Assembly: GCA_977017575.1 (NCBI GenBank)
Contig: CDRNVI010000108.1
Span: forward strand, 1-29,143
Direction of reading: 5' to 3'
DNA length: 29,143 nucleotides
Source: Paramoeba atlantica
Lineage: Eukaryota; Discosea
Shown: one piece after another, positions 1 through 11,886 of the stretch
Layout: every line of letters begins with the position of its first letter
How positions within the stretch are numbered: the stretch's first letter is position 1
Program-made: the position numbers and the translations under genes
Notes under the pieces: generated by a model
Database searches by the model: none
Told to the model about the DNA's origin: nothing
Seen by the model: only the letters and a program-made list of their open reading frames with translations

Positions 1-604
1 ACATTATTTATTACCTTTTGTTATAGCAGCTTTAGCTGGAGTTCATATTATATTATTACATGAAGTTGGTTCTAATAATATATTAGGTATTAATCATAAG
101 GTAGATCAAATACCATTTCATCCTTATTTTGTTTTTAAAGATTTATTTAGTTCATTATTATTATTATTTGGTTTTAATATGTATGCTATAAAACATACTC
201 CAAGTATAATAGACGCAGATAATTATTTAGAAGCAAATCCTTTAGTAACACCCGTACATATCGTACCAGAATGATATTTTAAAGCTTTTTATGCAATTTT
301 AAGATCTGTACCAGATAAAGCAGGTGGTTTTATCTTATTAGTTTTATCTATTATTGTTTTAATAATATTTCCATTTTATGTGAAAGCACCTATAGTTAGT
401 GGTTATTTTAGACCTATTTATAATTTAGGTTTTTGATTATTTATTATGGATTTTATTACATTAACCTGAATAGGAGGTAAACCTATAGAAGAACCTTATT
501 ATTTTATAGGTCAAATGGCTACAAGTTTTTATTTTATATATTTTATTATATTGTTACCTGTTATTGTTAAATTAGAAAAATCATTATATAAAAATATTAC
601 TTAA
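1..604 (+). CDS. cob: cytochrome b, C-terminal part (5' end outside window)
   Basis: Apocytochrome b is the quinol-oxidising core subunit of respiratory complex III in the inner mitochondrial membrane. About 200 C-terminal residues are present, read from base 2 to a TAA at 602-604. Visible landmarks are the heme-ligand region with HYLLPF and [12 protein letters not shown], and the quinol-site motif PEWYF, in which Trp is encoded by TGA. Further TGA-Trp codons fall at FWLF and TWIGG near the end. Several hydrophobic membrane segments follow. The family is about 380 residues long, so roughly the first half lies before the window. The next ORF starts four bases after the stop. Confidence 0.97.
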
Positions 605-608
605 ACAT

Positions 609-1112
609 ATGAATAAAATTTTTAATTTTATAATTTTTTATATTTCTATATTATTTTTAGTTAATATGTTTTCAAATCATTTATTTTTTTTTAATTCTGT
701 TGGTAATTTATTAATTATAATTATATTATTAATTATATCTTTATTTACTTTTTATATTTCTTCGTTAAAAAGTAATTTCTTAATTATAAAAAAAAATGAA
801 ATATATAAACAATATTATTTAAAATTATTAAAACTATATTATATTTTTTATTTATATAAAAATATAATATTTCAAAATATTTTAATATCTACATTTCAAA
901 ATTATTATTTTAAATTTATAATTTTATTTTATAATATTAATTTAAATATATTATTAAATTCTATATCAAATTTATATAGTTATTTATATAATAATTTTTT
1001 AAATACTTTTTATATTAATAATTATTTTATATTTAGTATTAAATTTAAATTATTAAATCAAATAAACTATAAAAATTTTATTTTTAAAAAATATTTTACT
1101 ATAAAAAAATAA
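609..1112 (+). CDS. unidentified small membrane protein (ORF167)
   Basis: This 167-residue ORF is not recognised. It has two hydrophobic stretches in the first 55 residues (about 5-28 and 33-52), then a basic, Ile/Asn/Tyr/Lys-rich remainder with little conserved pattern. It sits tightly between cob (4 bases) and nad3 (3 bases), has an ATG and a TAA, and uses the same AT-rich codons as its neighbours. In such a compact genome it is very likely a real gene. Two N-terminal membrane helices followed by a hydrophilic tail is the layout of mitochondrial Atp4 (YMF39), the ATP synthase peripheral-stalk subunit, often left as an unnamed ORF in protist mtDNA. That is only a layout-based guess; Atp8 or a lineage-specific protein is also possible. 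Confidence 0.75.
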   Translation: MNKIFNFIIFYISILFLVNMFSNHLFFFNSVGNLLIIIILLIISLFTFYISSLKSNFLIIKKNEIYKQYYLKLLKLYYIFYLYKNIIFQNILISTFQNYYFKFIILFYNINLNILLNSISNLYSYLYNNFLNTFYINNYFIFSIKFKLLNQINYKNFIFKKYFTIKK

Positions 1113-1115
1113 TAT

Positions 1116-1472
1116 ATGAATTTTGAATATAGTATAATTATTATCTCTATATCATTAAGTATGATTATTTCTTTAGTATTATTTTCTATTATTTTACTTC
1201 TTATTTATTCAAAATTTGAGATAGAAAAAGTTTCAGCATATGAATGTGGTTTTCACCCTTTTGAAGATACTAGACATAATTTTAATGTAAGATTTTATTT
1301 AGTATCTATTTTATTTTTAATTTTTGATTTAGAAATAATATTTTTATTTCCATGATTGACTTTAGTTAATTTTTTAGGAACAAGTGGTTTTTTAGTAGTA
1401 TTGATTTTTATTACTATATTAACTATAGGTTTCATATATGAATGATTAAAAGGTGCTTTAACCTGAGAGTAA
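1116..1472 (+). CDS. nad3: NADH dehydrogenase subunit 3
   Basis: A core membrane subunit of complex I, 118 residues, the usual length. The conserved loop [20 protein letters not shown] (about 42-61) contains the Cys that marks the active/deactive switch loop, and the following helix carries [14 protein letters not shown], whose Trp is TGA. Three membrane helices are visible. The C-terminus ends at GALTWE with another TGA-Trp. It lies 3 bases after ORF167 and 18 bases before atp6. Confidence 0.97.
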
Positions 1473-1490
1473 AAAATTATTTTATATATT

Positions 1491-2243
1491 ATGAATAAAT
1501 TTTTTCAACCATTAGATCAATTTGATATATTTTCTTTATATATAAATTTTTATTTTAGTGATTTTTATATAACAAACTTATTTATATATTTATTTATTAT
1601 TTTTTTTATAATAAATATTATAACAAGTAATGTATTATTATCTAAATTAAATTTAGTTTATAAATCGTTATGACAATACATATATGAGAATTTTATATAT
1701 TTATTTCCGTTAAATGTTTTAGTTACACAAGTAGGTAAAAGAGGTGAACCATATTTTGTTTATATAGCTAGCTTATTTTATTTTATATTAATAGCAAATT
1801 TTATTGGTTTAGTACCAAGTTCTTTTACTATTACAAGTCATATAATTTTAACATTTTTATTAGGATCAATTACTGTTATAGGATTAACTATAATAGGTTT
1901 TTTAAAACAAAAATTACATTTTATACAGTTATTTATACCAAAAGGTGTTCCTAATATTTTATTACCTATGTTAATAGGTATCGAAGTTATTTCTTATATT
2001 GCAAGAGGTTTTAGTTTATCTATACGGTTATTTGCAAATTTAATGTCGGGACATTCATTAATACATATTTTATTATTTTTTATTGTAAAAATATTAAAAT
2101 TTAATTATATTATAGGTATTTTAGGAATATTATTAATAACTGTAATTTTTTTATTAGAGTTTGGTATTTCATTTTTACAAGCTTATGTATTTATTGTTTT
2201 AGTTTCTATTTATTTAAAAGATTCTTACGAAGCTGGACATTAA
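1491..2243 (+). CDS. atp6: ATP synthase F0 subunit a
   Basis: Subunit a (250 residues) forms the proton half-channels against the c-ring. The signature helix SIRLFANLMSGH (about 178-189) includes the essential Arg facing the c-ring Glu, and the C-terminal helix holds LEFGISFLQAYVF. The N-terminal region QPLDQFDI resembles the amphipathic start of other mitochondrial subunit a proteins. A TGA codon near residue 61 is read as Trp. The gene starts 18 bases after nad3 and ends 18 bases before nad4L. Confidence 0.97.
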
Positions 2244-2261
2244 AAAACATTTATTTTAACA

Positions 2262-2582
2262 ATGTTTAATATCTTAATTCCTTTTGAAACATTTATACCT
2301 ATTTTAAGTTTTAGTTTATTTATTATAGGTATAGCGGGTATTTTTATTACACGTAGAAATATAATAATAATAATAATGTCTATAGAGTTAATTTTAGCAT
2401 CTGTAAATTTATTATTTATTTTTTTATCAATATATTTAGATGATATATATGGTCAGATATTTGCTTTATATATATTAACTATAGCAGCTTCTGAATCAGC
2501 TATTGGTTTAGGATTAATAGTTATTTATTATAGATTAAGAGGTATTATATCTATAGATTATATTAGTACTATAAAAGGTTAA
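2262..2582 (+). CDS. nad4L: NADH dehydrogenase subunit 4L
   Basis: Small complex I membrane subunit, 106 residues, with three helices. The conserved pattern MSIELILASVNLLF (about 39-52) contains the buried Glu used in proton translocation, and the third helix has the typical AASESAIGLGLIV. No TGA codon is needed. It immediately precedes nad5, a pairing common in mtDNAs. Confidence 0.96.
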   Translation: MFNILIPFETFIPILSFSLFIIGIAGIFITRRNIIIIIMSIELILASVNLLFIFLSIYLDDIYGQIFALYILTIAASESAIGLGLIVIYYRLRGIISIDYISTIKG

Positions 2583-2601
2583 ATTTTTTTATATACTTTT
2601 T

Positions 2602-4620
2602 ATGTATTTATTAGTATTATATTTACCATTAATAAGTTTTTTAATTATAAGTTTTTTTGGGCGTTTATTAGGAAATAAAGGTAGTTTTATAATTGCGAAT
2701 TTTAATATGTTATTAACAGTGTTGTTATCATATTATATTTTTTATGAAACTGTATTAAAAGGTTCTGTATGTTTTTTAAAATTATTTTCATGATTTAATA
2801 TAGGTTTATTTAATGTAACATGAGGATTTATTTTCGATCCTGTAACAGGTGTTATGTTAATTGTAGTAAATACAATATCTTTATTAGTTCATTTTTATTC
2901 AATAGGTTATATGTATAATGATCCTTTTTCTTCTCGATTTGTATCTTATTTATCATTATTTACATGATTTATGTTAATGTTAGTTACAGCTGATAATATA
3001 TTACAATTATTTTTAGGTTGAGAAGGTGTTGGTTTAGTATCTTATTTATTAATTAATTTTTGATTTACAATAGCAGATGCAAACAAAGCTGCAATTAAAG
3101 CTATTATTATGAATAGAATAGGTGACATTGGAGTTGGTTTAGGTATATGTTTAATATATTTAGAATATAAAACATTAAATTTTAGTATAATATTCGCAAT
3201 AAGTGATATGTGTCAATTTGATTATATTTATTTTATAAATAATTATTTTAATACAATAACTTTGATAACTATTTTTATATTAATTGGAGCTATGGGAAAA
3301 TCTGCACAATTAGGTTTACATACTTGATTACCGGATGCTATGGCTGGTCCAACACCAGTTTCTGCTCTTATACATGCAGCAACAATGGTTACAGCTGGAG
3401 TATTTATTTTAATAAGATTATCACCAATGGTTGAATATTCAGCTATTGGTTTATGAATTATAACTTTAGTTGGTGTTTTAACTAGTTTTTTTGCAGCAAC
3501 TATAGGTTTATTTCAAAATGATATAAAAAAGGTTATAGCATATTCAACTTGTAGTCAATTAGGTTATATGGTGTTTATATGTGGGTTATCAAATTATTCA
3601 CTAAGTTTATTTCATTTAACTAATCATGCTTTTTTTAAAGCATTATTATTTTTAAGTGCGGGGGCTATTATACATGCTTTATCTGATGAACAAGATATAA
3701 GAAAATATGGAGGGTTAATTAAATTATTACCTTATAGTTATATTATGATGTTAATAGGTTCTTTAGCATTAATGGGTATACCTTTTTTAACAGGGTTTTA
3801 TTCTAAAGATGTTATAATTGAAATTACTTATATATCATATATAATAGATAGTTCTTTTATTTATTGATTAAGTGTTATAGCAGCTTTGTTTACATCATTA
3901 TATAGTATTAGGTTATTAGTATATGTTTTTATAACATCACCTAATGGTTATAGAAAAATGTTTGAATTAATACATGAATCTAATATTTTTATGTCTTTAC
4001 CTTTATTTATATTAGCTTTAAATAGTATATTTTTTGGTTATATTAATAAAGATTTATTTATAGGATTAGGTAATGATACTTGATTAAATTGATTAAATAT
4101 AATTTCAACTAGAAATATTTTAATTTTAGAATCAGAATTTTTACCTTGATATATAAAAAATATTCCTTTTTTTTTTAGTATGTCTGGTATAATAATTATT
4201 TTTTTAATAAATTATTATTATACTTATTTATATAAAGTTTTAAGAAGTAATAATTATTTATATTTTAAAAGATATAATAATATTGCAAGTTTTTTTTCTT
4301 ATAAATGGTATGTGGATACTATTTATAATAAAATAATTTTAGGAGGTTTTATTAAATTATCCTATATAGTATTTAAAAATATTGATAGAGGTATTATAGA
4401 ATTAATAGGGCCTTTAGGTTTAGTTAGATTATGAAATTCTTTAAGTATTAATTATAAATATTTTTTCCCAACAGGTTATATTTTTAATTATTTGTTCTTA
4501 TTTATTATTTCATCTGTTAGTTTAATTATATTCTATATATTACCTATAAATAATTTAAATAGTGAATTATTATTTATATTAATTGCTATAATTTTAATAA
4601 ATAAATATAAAAATAAGTAA
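2602..4620 (+). CDS. nad5: NADH dehydrogenase subunit 5
   Basis: Large antiporter-like complex I subunit of 672 residues. Conserved blocks seen include [18 protein letters not shown], where both Trp are TGA, the lysine-bearing [19 protein letters not shown], and [23 protein letters not shown] residues just after it. The discharge-helix region around [18 protein letters not shown] follows. More than ten in-frame TGA codons fall at Trp positions, and there is no TAA or TAG before the end. The C-terminal amphipathic region is AT-driven and weakly conserved. It starts 19 bases after nad4L and ends 17 bases before nad6. No intron is seen. Confidence 0.97.
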
Positions 4621-4637
4621 AATTTTTTTTAAAACAT

Positions 4638-5225
4638 ATGGATCAAAATTTATTTTATATATTTTTTTTTATAATAAGTATTGTATCGGCTATTTTAGTA
4701 ATAATTTCTAAAAATCCTTTACATTCTATTATTTATTTAATATTAGTTTTTTGTAATATAGTTTTTATATTATTATTGTTGGAGTTGGAATTTATGTCTA
4801 TGGTGTTTTTAATAGTTTATATAGGTGCAATAGCAGTATTATTTTTATTTATTATTTATATGTTAAATATAAAAGTTATAGAATTGAATGAATTAAATAT
4901 AAAATATTTGATAGGTATTATATTATTAACTTTATTAATAATATTTTTAATTTATTTATATTATATACCGATTAATGTAATTTTTAATATAGATTCCTCA
5001 AACAATAATAATTATATAAATTATTATAATATTTTATATAATATATCAAATTTAAATTTGATATCTTTAATATTATACGATAAGCATTATATATTATTTA
5101 TAATACTTAGTCTTATATTATTATTAGCTATGATTGGTGTTATTATATTAACATGTAAAAGAACATATTATCTAAAAGAACAGGTAATTTTTGAACAAAA
5201 TAAAAGGTTTATAAAGAATCCATAA
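4638..5225 (+). CDS. nad6: NADH dehydrogenase subunit 6
   Basis: Complex I membrane subunit of 195 residues with about five helices. The conserved region [20 protein letters not shown] (about 48-67) contains the pi-bulge helix typical of ND6, followed by FLFIIYMLN. The middle loop (about 105-145) is Asn/Tyr rich and divergent. The final helix [12 protein letters not shown] matches the family. Only one base separates its stop from the nad11 start. Confidence 0.95.
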   Translation: MDQNLFYIFFFIISIVSAILVIISKNPLHSIIYLILVFCNIVFILLLLELEFMSMVFLIVYIGAIAVLFLFIIYMLNIKVIELNELNIKYLIGIILLTLLIIFLIYLYYIPINVIFNIDSSNNNNYINYYNILYNISNLNLISLILYDKHYILFIILSLILLLAMIGVIILTCKRTYYLKEQVIFEQNKRFIKNP

Positions 5226-5226
5226 A

Positions 5227-7257
5227 ATGAATAATTATAAAATAAATAATATTGCAGTTAAAGATAATAATATGAAAACTATATTACAATTATGTAATAT
5301 GATTAATATAGATATACCAAAATTTTGTTATCATGAACAATTATCTATAGCAGGTAATTGTAGAATGTGTTTAGTTGAAGTAAAAGGAGCTATAAAACCT
5401 ATAGCTTCTTGTGCATCCCCTTTAAATAATAATATGCATATATTAACTAATACTAAATTAGTTAAAAAGGCTAGAGAAGGTGTTTTAGAATTTTTATTAT
5501 TAAATCATCCATTAGATTGTCCTATTTGTGATCAAGGAGGTGAATGTGATTTACAAGATCAATCATTAATTTTTGGTAATGATAGAGGTAGATTTTATGA
5601 AAATAAAAGATCTGTTAATGATAAAGATTGTGGACCTTTAATAAAAACTATTATGACAAGATGTATTCATTGTACTAGATGTATACGTTTTATAGATGAG
5701 TTTATTGGTTATAAATATTTTGGTTTGATAGGTCGAGGACAAAATATAGAAATAAGTAATTTTTTATCAAAAAATATTAATTCGGAATTATCTGGTAATT
5801 TAATTGATTTATGCCCTGTAGGTGCTTTAACTTCTAAACCTTATTCATTCATTTCTAGACCTTGAGAACTTATTTCTTGAAATACTATAGATATTAATGA
5901 TTTATTACATATAAATATTAGAATAGATATTAGAGATAGTGAAATATTAAGAGTTTTACCTTTATTTAATGATTATATACATGAGATCTGAATCTCAGAT
6001 CTAACTCGTTTTTCTTATGATAATCAAAAGAATAATCGAATAATTAATCCTTTAAAAAAGGAAGGTGCAAATAAATTTATTATATATAGTTGAGAAAAAG
6101 TATTAAATTTAATATTAAAAAAATGTTTAAATAGTAATTTACATTTTTTAATAGGTGATAATATAGATAGTGAAACTGCTTTAGTAATAAAAAAAGGAAA
6201 AAATTATTTTAATAATCATGAATTTACTATTAATTATAAAAAATTAACTAGGAATTCAAATAATCGTAAAAATTATATTTTAGATTATAATATATATAAA
6301 GAATTAAATGAATTTAAAAATATTATATTAATTAATATAAATATTAGATTAGAATATCCTTTATTAAATATAAAGTTAAAACGATTTAAAGATTTAAAAT
6401 TATTAAATATTTATAATATAGGGACCTCTTATAATCAAAATTATAAAAATATAAATTATTCATCTAATTTATTAGAAGTAAAAAAATTTATAGAGGGAAA
6501 ATCTTTATTAAATAATATTGTATTAAAAGCATCTAAAAATTTAATTTTATTAAATGATAATACTTTATTTAATTTTTTAATTACAACATTGAAAAATTTA
6601 AATTTAGAATCAAGTATTAATATAGGGTTTTTAAATAATTTAAATATAAATATTATAGCTAATGAATTAAATTTATTTAATTCATTAGTAAAATTTAATG
6701 ATTATAGTTTTAAAAAAATGATTTATAAAGAAAATAATATTTTATATAATTTAAATAATTATAATTATAATTATTTAAATTATAATTGTGATTATAATAT
6801 TTTTCAAGGTTGTTATTTACCTATATTAAAAGAAATTAATAATTATGATTTATTATTACCATCAATAACTCATTATGAAAAAAAAAGTTTATTTATAAAT
6901 ATATTTGGTTATTGTCAATCGACAAAATTTATTTTATTTCCGCCGAAGAATGCAAGAAATGATTGAAAAATATTATATATATTATTTAAAACAATTATTA
7001 GTGATGAAAAGATTATGAAATTATCTTTTAGTAATATTAGATTATTATTAAGTTCTTATAATATAAATATAAATACTATATTAAATATATATAATAATAA
7101 TGAAATATCAAATTATAAAAATATTATGGTTTTGAAAAATAAAAATTTATATAAAAATATGACTAATATATATTCTAATAATAAATTTTTACAATCATCA
7201 AAAATTTTAAACAGTTGTTTAATTAATTCTAAAAAAATATATAATAATTTTCATTAA
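5227..7257 (+). CDS. nad11: NADH dehydrogenase 75-kDa subunit (NuoG-like), full length
   Basis: The iron-sulfur subunit of the complex I peripheral arm, 676 residues. The N-terminal ferredoxin-like domain binds [2Fe-2S] through Cys34, Cys45, Cys48 and Cys62. Next comes the His-Cys cluster site with His94, Cys98, Cys101 and Cys107, and a [4Fe-4S] site with Cys146, Cys149, Cys152 and Cys196 in [14 protein letters not shown]. Residues after about 210 correspond to the molybdopterin oxidoreductase-like domain, starting SRPWELISWNTIDI, with Trp as TGA; beyond about 270 this half is Asn-rich and strongly diverged. Mitochondrial nad11 is kept in few protist groups such as amoebozoans, jakobids and stramenopiles; some keep only the N-terminal part, but this one is full length. 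Confidence 0.95.
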
Positions 7258-7270
7258 AAGATTTTAAAAT

Positions 7271-8257
7271 ATGAATTTTTTGTTAACTTTAATTATAACA
7301 ATATTAAAATATTTAATTTTAATAGTACCTGTATTAGTAACTGTAGCTATTTTTACAGTTTTTGAAAGAAAAGTTATGGGTTATATACAACGAAGACAAG
7401 GTCCTATAAAAGTAGGTTTTTTAGGTATTTTGCAACCTTTTGCCGATGGTTTAAAATTAATGATAAAAGAACCTGTTATACCGGTAAATTCAAATTATTT
7501 AATGTATATAGCAGCTCCAATATTAACATTATTATTAAGTTTAATAAATTGAATATTAATACCTTTTGATGAAAATGTAGTAATATCTAATATTAATATA
7601 GGAGTTTTGTTTATTTTGGGTATTTCTTCTTTAAGTGTATATGGTGTTATTATAGCTGGTTGAGCTAGTAATTCAAAATATGCATTTTTAGGTGCTCTTA
7701 GATCTGCTGCACAAATGATATCTTATGAAGTATCTATAGGTATAATATTAATAACTCTTCTAATAGGTGTAGGTTCTTTAAATTTAAGTAATATAGTATT
7801 AGCTCAAGAGGATATTTGATTTATTATACCATTTTTTCCTTTATTTTTATTATTTTTTATATCTTCTGTTGCAGAAACTAATAGACACCCTTTTGATTTA
7901 CCTGAGGCAGAAGCAGAATTAGTTTCTGGTTATAATGTAGAATATTCATCAGTAGGATTTGCTTTTTTTTTTATCGGTGAATATGCTAATATTATATTAA
8001 TGAGTGCATTAAATGTAATTTTATTTTTAGGAGGTTGATTACCACCTTTTAATTTTAATTTTTTTTTACCGCCTATAGTATGATTTACAATAAAAATTGT
8101 TTTAATGATATTTTTATTTATAGTAATAAGAGCCATGTTACCTAGATATAGATATGATCAATTAATGATATTAGGTTGAAAAGTATTTTTACCGTTATCA
8201 TTAGGTTTATTAGTTTTCTATGCAGGTATAATGATTGGTTTTGATTTTTTACCTTAA
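7271..8257 (+). CDS. nad1: NADH dehydrogenase subunit 1
   Basis: Complex I subunit at the quinone-site entrance, 328 residues, standard length. Conserved motifs include [15 protein letters not shown] (about 31-45), [24 protein letters not shown], and the acidic loop [20 protein letters not shown] (about 202-221). Trp residues, for example in GGWLPP, are TGA. Eight membrane helices are expected and visible. It starts 13 bases after nad11 and is followed by a 33-base spacer. Confidence 0.97.
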
Positions 8258-8290
8258 TTTTTTAGAATAATAAAATATAAAAAATTTTGA

Positions 8291-9763
8291 ATGTTATTAA
8301 AAATTTTACTTTTTTTACCATTATTTTTTGCGTTTATTTTAAGTTTAATACCTAAGAAAAAAATTATATTATTAAAACAATTATCTTTATTATTTAGTAT
8401 AATAATTTTTTTTTATTGTATTAAATTATTAGGTAATTTTAATATATATTATTCGTATATTCAATTTCAATCAAGTATTAGTTATTATCCTGGTATGGAT
8501 TTTAGTATAGGTATAGATGGTATTTCTATTTTTTTTATATTATTAATGAGTTTACTTTTACCTATTTCGTTATTAGTAAATTGAGAAAGTGTGAAATATC
8601 GTAATAAAGATTTTACTATTACTTTATTTATATTAGAATTTTTAGTTTTTTGTATTTTTTGTTGTTTAGATATATTTTTTTTTTATATATTTTTTGAAGG
8701 TGTTTTAATACCTATGTTTTTTATTATAGGTATATGAGGTTCAAGACAACGAAAAATTCATGCTGTTTATCAATTTTTTTTATATACTTTTTTTGGATCA
8801 ATATTTATGTTAGTATCTTTTTTAATAATTTACTTACATGTAGGTTCTACAAATTGAAATATAATTAAATATATTGAATTTTCTGATCAACGACAATTAA
8901 TATTATGATTAGGTTTTTTTATAGCATTTGCTATAAAAGTACCAATGATACCTTTTCATATATGATTACCAGAAGCTCATGTCGAAGCACCTACAACAGG
9001 TTCTATCTTATTAGCTGGTATTTTATTAAAATTAGGTACTTATGGTTTTTTAAGATTTTTATTACCTTTATTTCCTTATGGAATGAAATTTTTTTCACCT
9101 TTAGTTATAGTTATTTGTATAATTAGTGTTATATACGGTTCGTTAGTAACAATTAGACAAATAGATTTGAAAAAAATAATAGCATATTCATCTGTTGTAC
9201 ATATGAATTTTGCAATAATAGGTTTATTTGCTAATAATTTAGAAGGTTTACAAGGTAGTTTATTCTTAATGATTAGTCATGGTATAATATCAAGTTCTTT
9301 ATTTTTTTGCATAGGTGTTTTATATGATCGTTATCATAGTCGTATATTATATTATTATGGAGGTTTAGTACAAGTTATGCCTATATTTGCTGTAATATTT
9401 ATGATTTTTTCTTTAAGTAATATGGGCTTCCCTGGAACAAGTGGTTTTATTGGTGAAATTTTAATATTAATAGGAGTTTTTTTATGAAATATAAAAATTT
9501 CATTATTATTATTTACTAGTGTTGTTTTTGCAGCTGTTTATTCAATATGGTTATATAATAGATTAATTTTCGGTGAAATAAAAAATTATAATATAATGAT
9601 TTATAATAATTTTTATTATAAAAAATGATTTATAAAATTTTCAGATATTACTAAAAGAGAATTCTTTTTAATATTACCATTTATTTTTTTAAATTTTTTA
9701 TTAGGTTTTTATCCTGATTTAATTTTTAATGTAACTTATCTATCAATTTTATCACTTATTTAA
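8291..9763 (+). CDS. nad4: NADH dehydrogenase subunit 4
   Basis: Antiporter-like complex I subunit of 490 residues. Recognisable stretches are FFEGVLIPMFFIIGIWGSR (with the key Glu), KVPMIPFHIWLPEAHVEAPT, and AGILLKLGTYG with the following Lys-containing helix. The segment YSSVVHMNFAIIGLFANN is typical of the family. Nearly all Trp are TGA; one TGG occurs in the C-terminal part. The frame is open from 8291 to the TAA at 9761-9763 when TGA is read as Trp. An 11-base spacer leads to nad2. Confidence 0.97.
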
Positions 9764-9774
9764 ATTTAATTATT

Positions 9775-11268
9775 ATGAATTTTACAATTATTTTTAAAAA
9801 TCAGGAATATCATTCTATATATAATGATATTAAATATTTATTACCAGAAATATTTTTAATTTCTGGTGTTTTATTAATTTTAGTATTTATTATTTTTTAT
9901 TCAAATATTAATGTATATAAATATATAAAATTAGTTTATTGTACTATTAATTTATTGGTATTTATATTAATATTATTTATATTATTAAATATTAATAATA
10001 TAGATAATAATTTTATTATTTCATCTTATTTATTATATAGTGACGGTATAATTTTTTTTTATAAAAATTTATTGTCAATAATTATGATTATATTATTAGT
10101 TACTTCTTATAATTATATGAGATTAAATAAATTATTAATATTTGAATTTTATATATTAATGTTATTATCTTTTATTGGTATGATAACTTTATTATTATCA
10201 TATGATTTTATTACAGCATATCTTTCTATCGAATTACAAAGTTTATGTTTTTATATTTTAGCGGCAATAAATAGAAATAAGAATAGTTCTATAGAAGCTG
10301 GTTTAAAATATTTTATATTAGGATCATTTTCATCAAGTTTATTAATAGTAGGTATAGCAATTATATATGGTGTAACTGGATTTACTAATTTTTATGATTT
10401 ATCAAAATTATTTGAATTAGGTTTATATAATATAAATTGGGATTCTTATATATTTATAGGTTTATTATTTATTAATATAGGATTATTTTTCAAATTAGCT
10501 ATACCTCCGTTTCATATATGATTACCAGATATTTATGAAGGTTCTTTGAAAATAGTATTAGCTATTTTTGCATTATTGCCTAAATTGGCTATATTAATAT
10601 TTTTTTGAAAAATATATTCTATAATTTTAATAAAAGATTTAATCGACTGACAAATATTTTTTTTAATATTTATACTATTATCTTGATTTATAGGTATATT
10701 AGGGGCTTTACAATCTAAAAAATTTTCAAGATTAATAGCTTACAGTTCTATTAATCATATGGGTTTTATATTATTAATTTTAATATTAAATGATGTATTG
10801 ACTTTAACTTTATATATAATAATTTATATTTTAGCTTTAATAAATATTTTAATAATATGATTAAATATATTTAAATTTAATAATTATAAAGGGATTAATA
10901 CTATATATCAATTTTTATATATTATAAAATCTAATAATTTATTATTTATAATTTTATTAATAGCTATATTTTCATTAGCAGGAATACCACCATTAGCTGG
11001 ATTTTTCAGTAAATTTTTTATTTTCATTAGTGCATTAAAACAAAATTATTATTTATTAGTAGTAATTGGACTTTTATTTAGTGTAGTTAGTTGTTTTTAT
11101 TATTTAAGGTTAATAAAAATTATTATGTTTAATAATAGTTTTTATTGATTTTTTTTAACTCCTTTAAAAAGAAGTTATGCTTACATAATTGTTATATTAT
11201 TTGTAGTAAATTCGATTTTTATATTATTATTGCCTTTTTTATTAGAATATTTAAATTATATAATATAA
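9775..11268 (+). CDS. nad2: NADH dehydrogenase subunit 2
   Basis: Third antiporter-like complex I subunit, 497 residues. The N-terminal third is hydrophobic and divergent. Conserved parts start at LSIELQSLCFYILAA (about 155-169), then GLKYFILGSFSSSLLI, FKLAIPPFHIWLPDIYEG (Trp is TGA) and SLAGIPPLAGFFSKFFIF near residue 400. Both TGG and TGA Trp codons occur. It starts 11 bases after nad4 and stops 12 bases before rps2. Confidence 0.96.
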
Positions 11269-11280
11269 TAATAATAATTT

Positions 11281-11886
11281 ATGAAGTATTTATATTTAAA
11301 TCAGTTAATTTCAAGTAATTATAATATATCTTTACATAAAAAAAATAAATGAGGTAGACAACAAATTAATAATATAATTGGTTGATGTAAATTACATAAT
11401 TATGTAATTATAGATATTGTTTCTATATTTTTTAATATAAAAAATATAATTAATATAATTAATTATATTTCAACTAAATTAGGTATATCTTTATTATGTT
11501 TATTATCAGATAGTAATATAATTAATACTTCATTAAAAAGAGTAAAAATAAAAAATTTTTATATGGTATATTTAGATAAAATTTATGGTTTTATATCTAA
11601 TTTTTATATGTTTATTAAAAAAGGTCGAAAACATTATAAAAATATAGTTAATTATAGATCAAAAAGGTTACCTGATATAGTATTTATGTCAAAAGATAGT
11701 TGAAAAGATTATAATAATTTTTTTAAAATATTTTTAGAATATAAAATATTATCTATAAAAAACACATCATTTTTAGAAAAGGATATTCATATTTGTTATA
11801 ATATTATGGTTAATAATTCTTTAATTATATATAATTTATGAAAATATATATATAAGCAAAATAGAATTTTATTTAAAAAATGTTAA
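11281..11886 (+). CDS. rps2: small-subunit ribosomal protein S2, divergent
   Basis: A 201-residue basic protein identified as uS2 of the mitochondrial ribosome by weak patterns. The N-terminal half has HKKNKWGRQQINNIIGW then NYVIIDIVSIFFN, matching the S2 order His-Gly-x-x-x-x-W followed by an IIDL-like strand. The C-terminal half has RLPDIVFM, then a stretch ending in EYKILSI and a strand like YNIMVNNSL, which parallels the PDL(I/V)...EA...IP...Y.I.GND.S pattern of S2. Trp codons are TGA. It overlaps the start of rps4 by seven bases. The identification rests on pattern order and its pairing with rps4, so it is probable rather than certain. Confidence 0.72.

Noticed and set aside
2794-4620. 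Apparent breaks in nad5, and similar ones in atp6, nad1, nad2, nad4, nad11, cox2 and cox3
   Set aside because: All are TGA codons at Trp positions; with the mitochondrial code the frames are continuous.
5984-6002. Eight-pair palindrome (AGATCTGA, three-base loop) inside nad11
   Set aside because: It encodes a normal stretch of the protein (EIWISDLTRF), so coding constraint accounts for it without a regulatory role.
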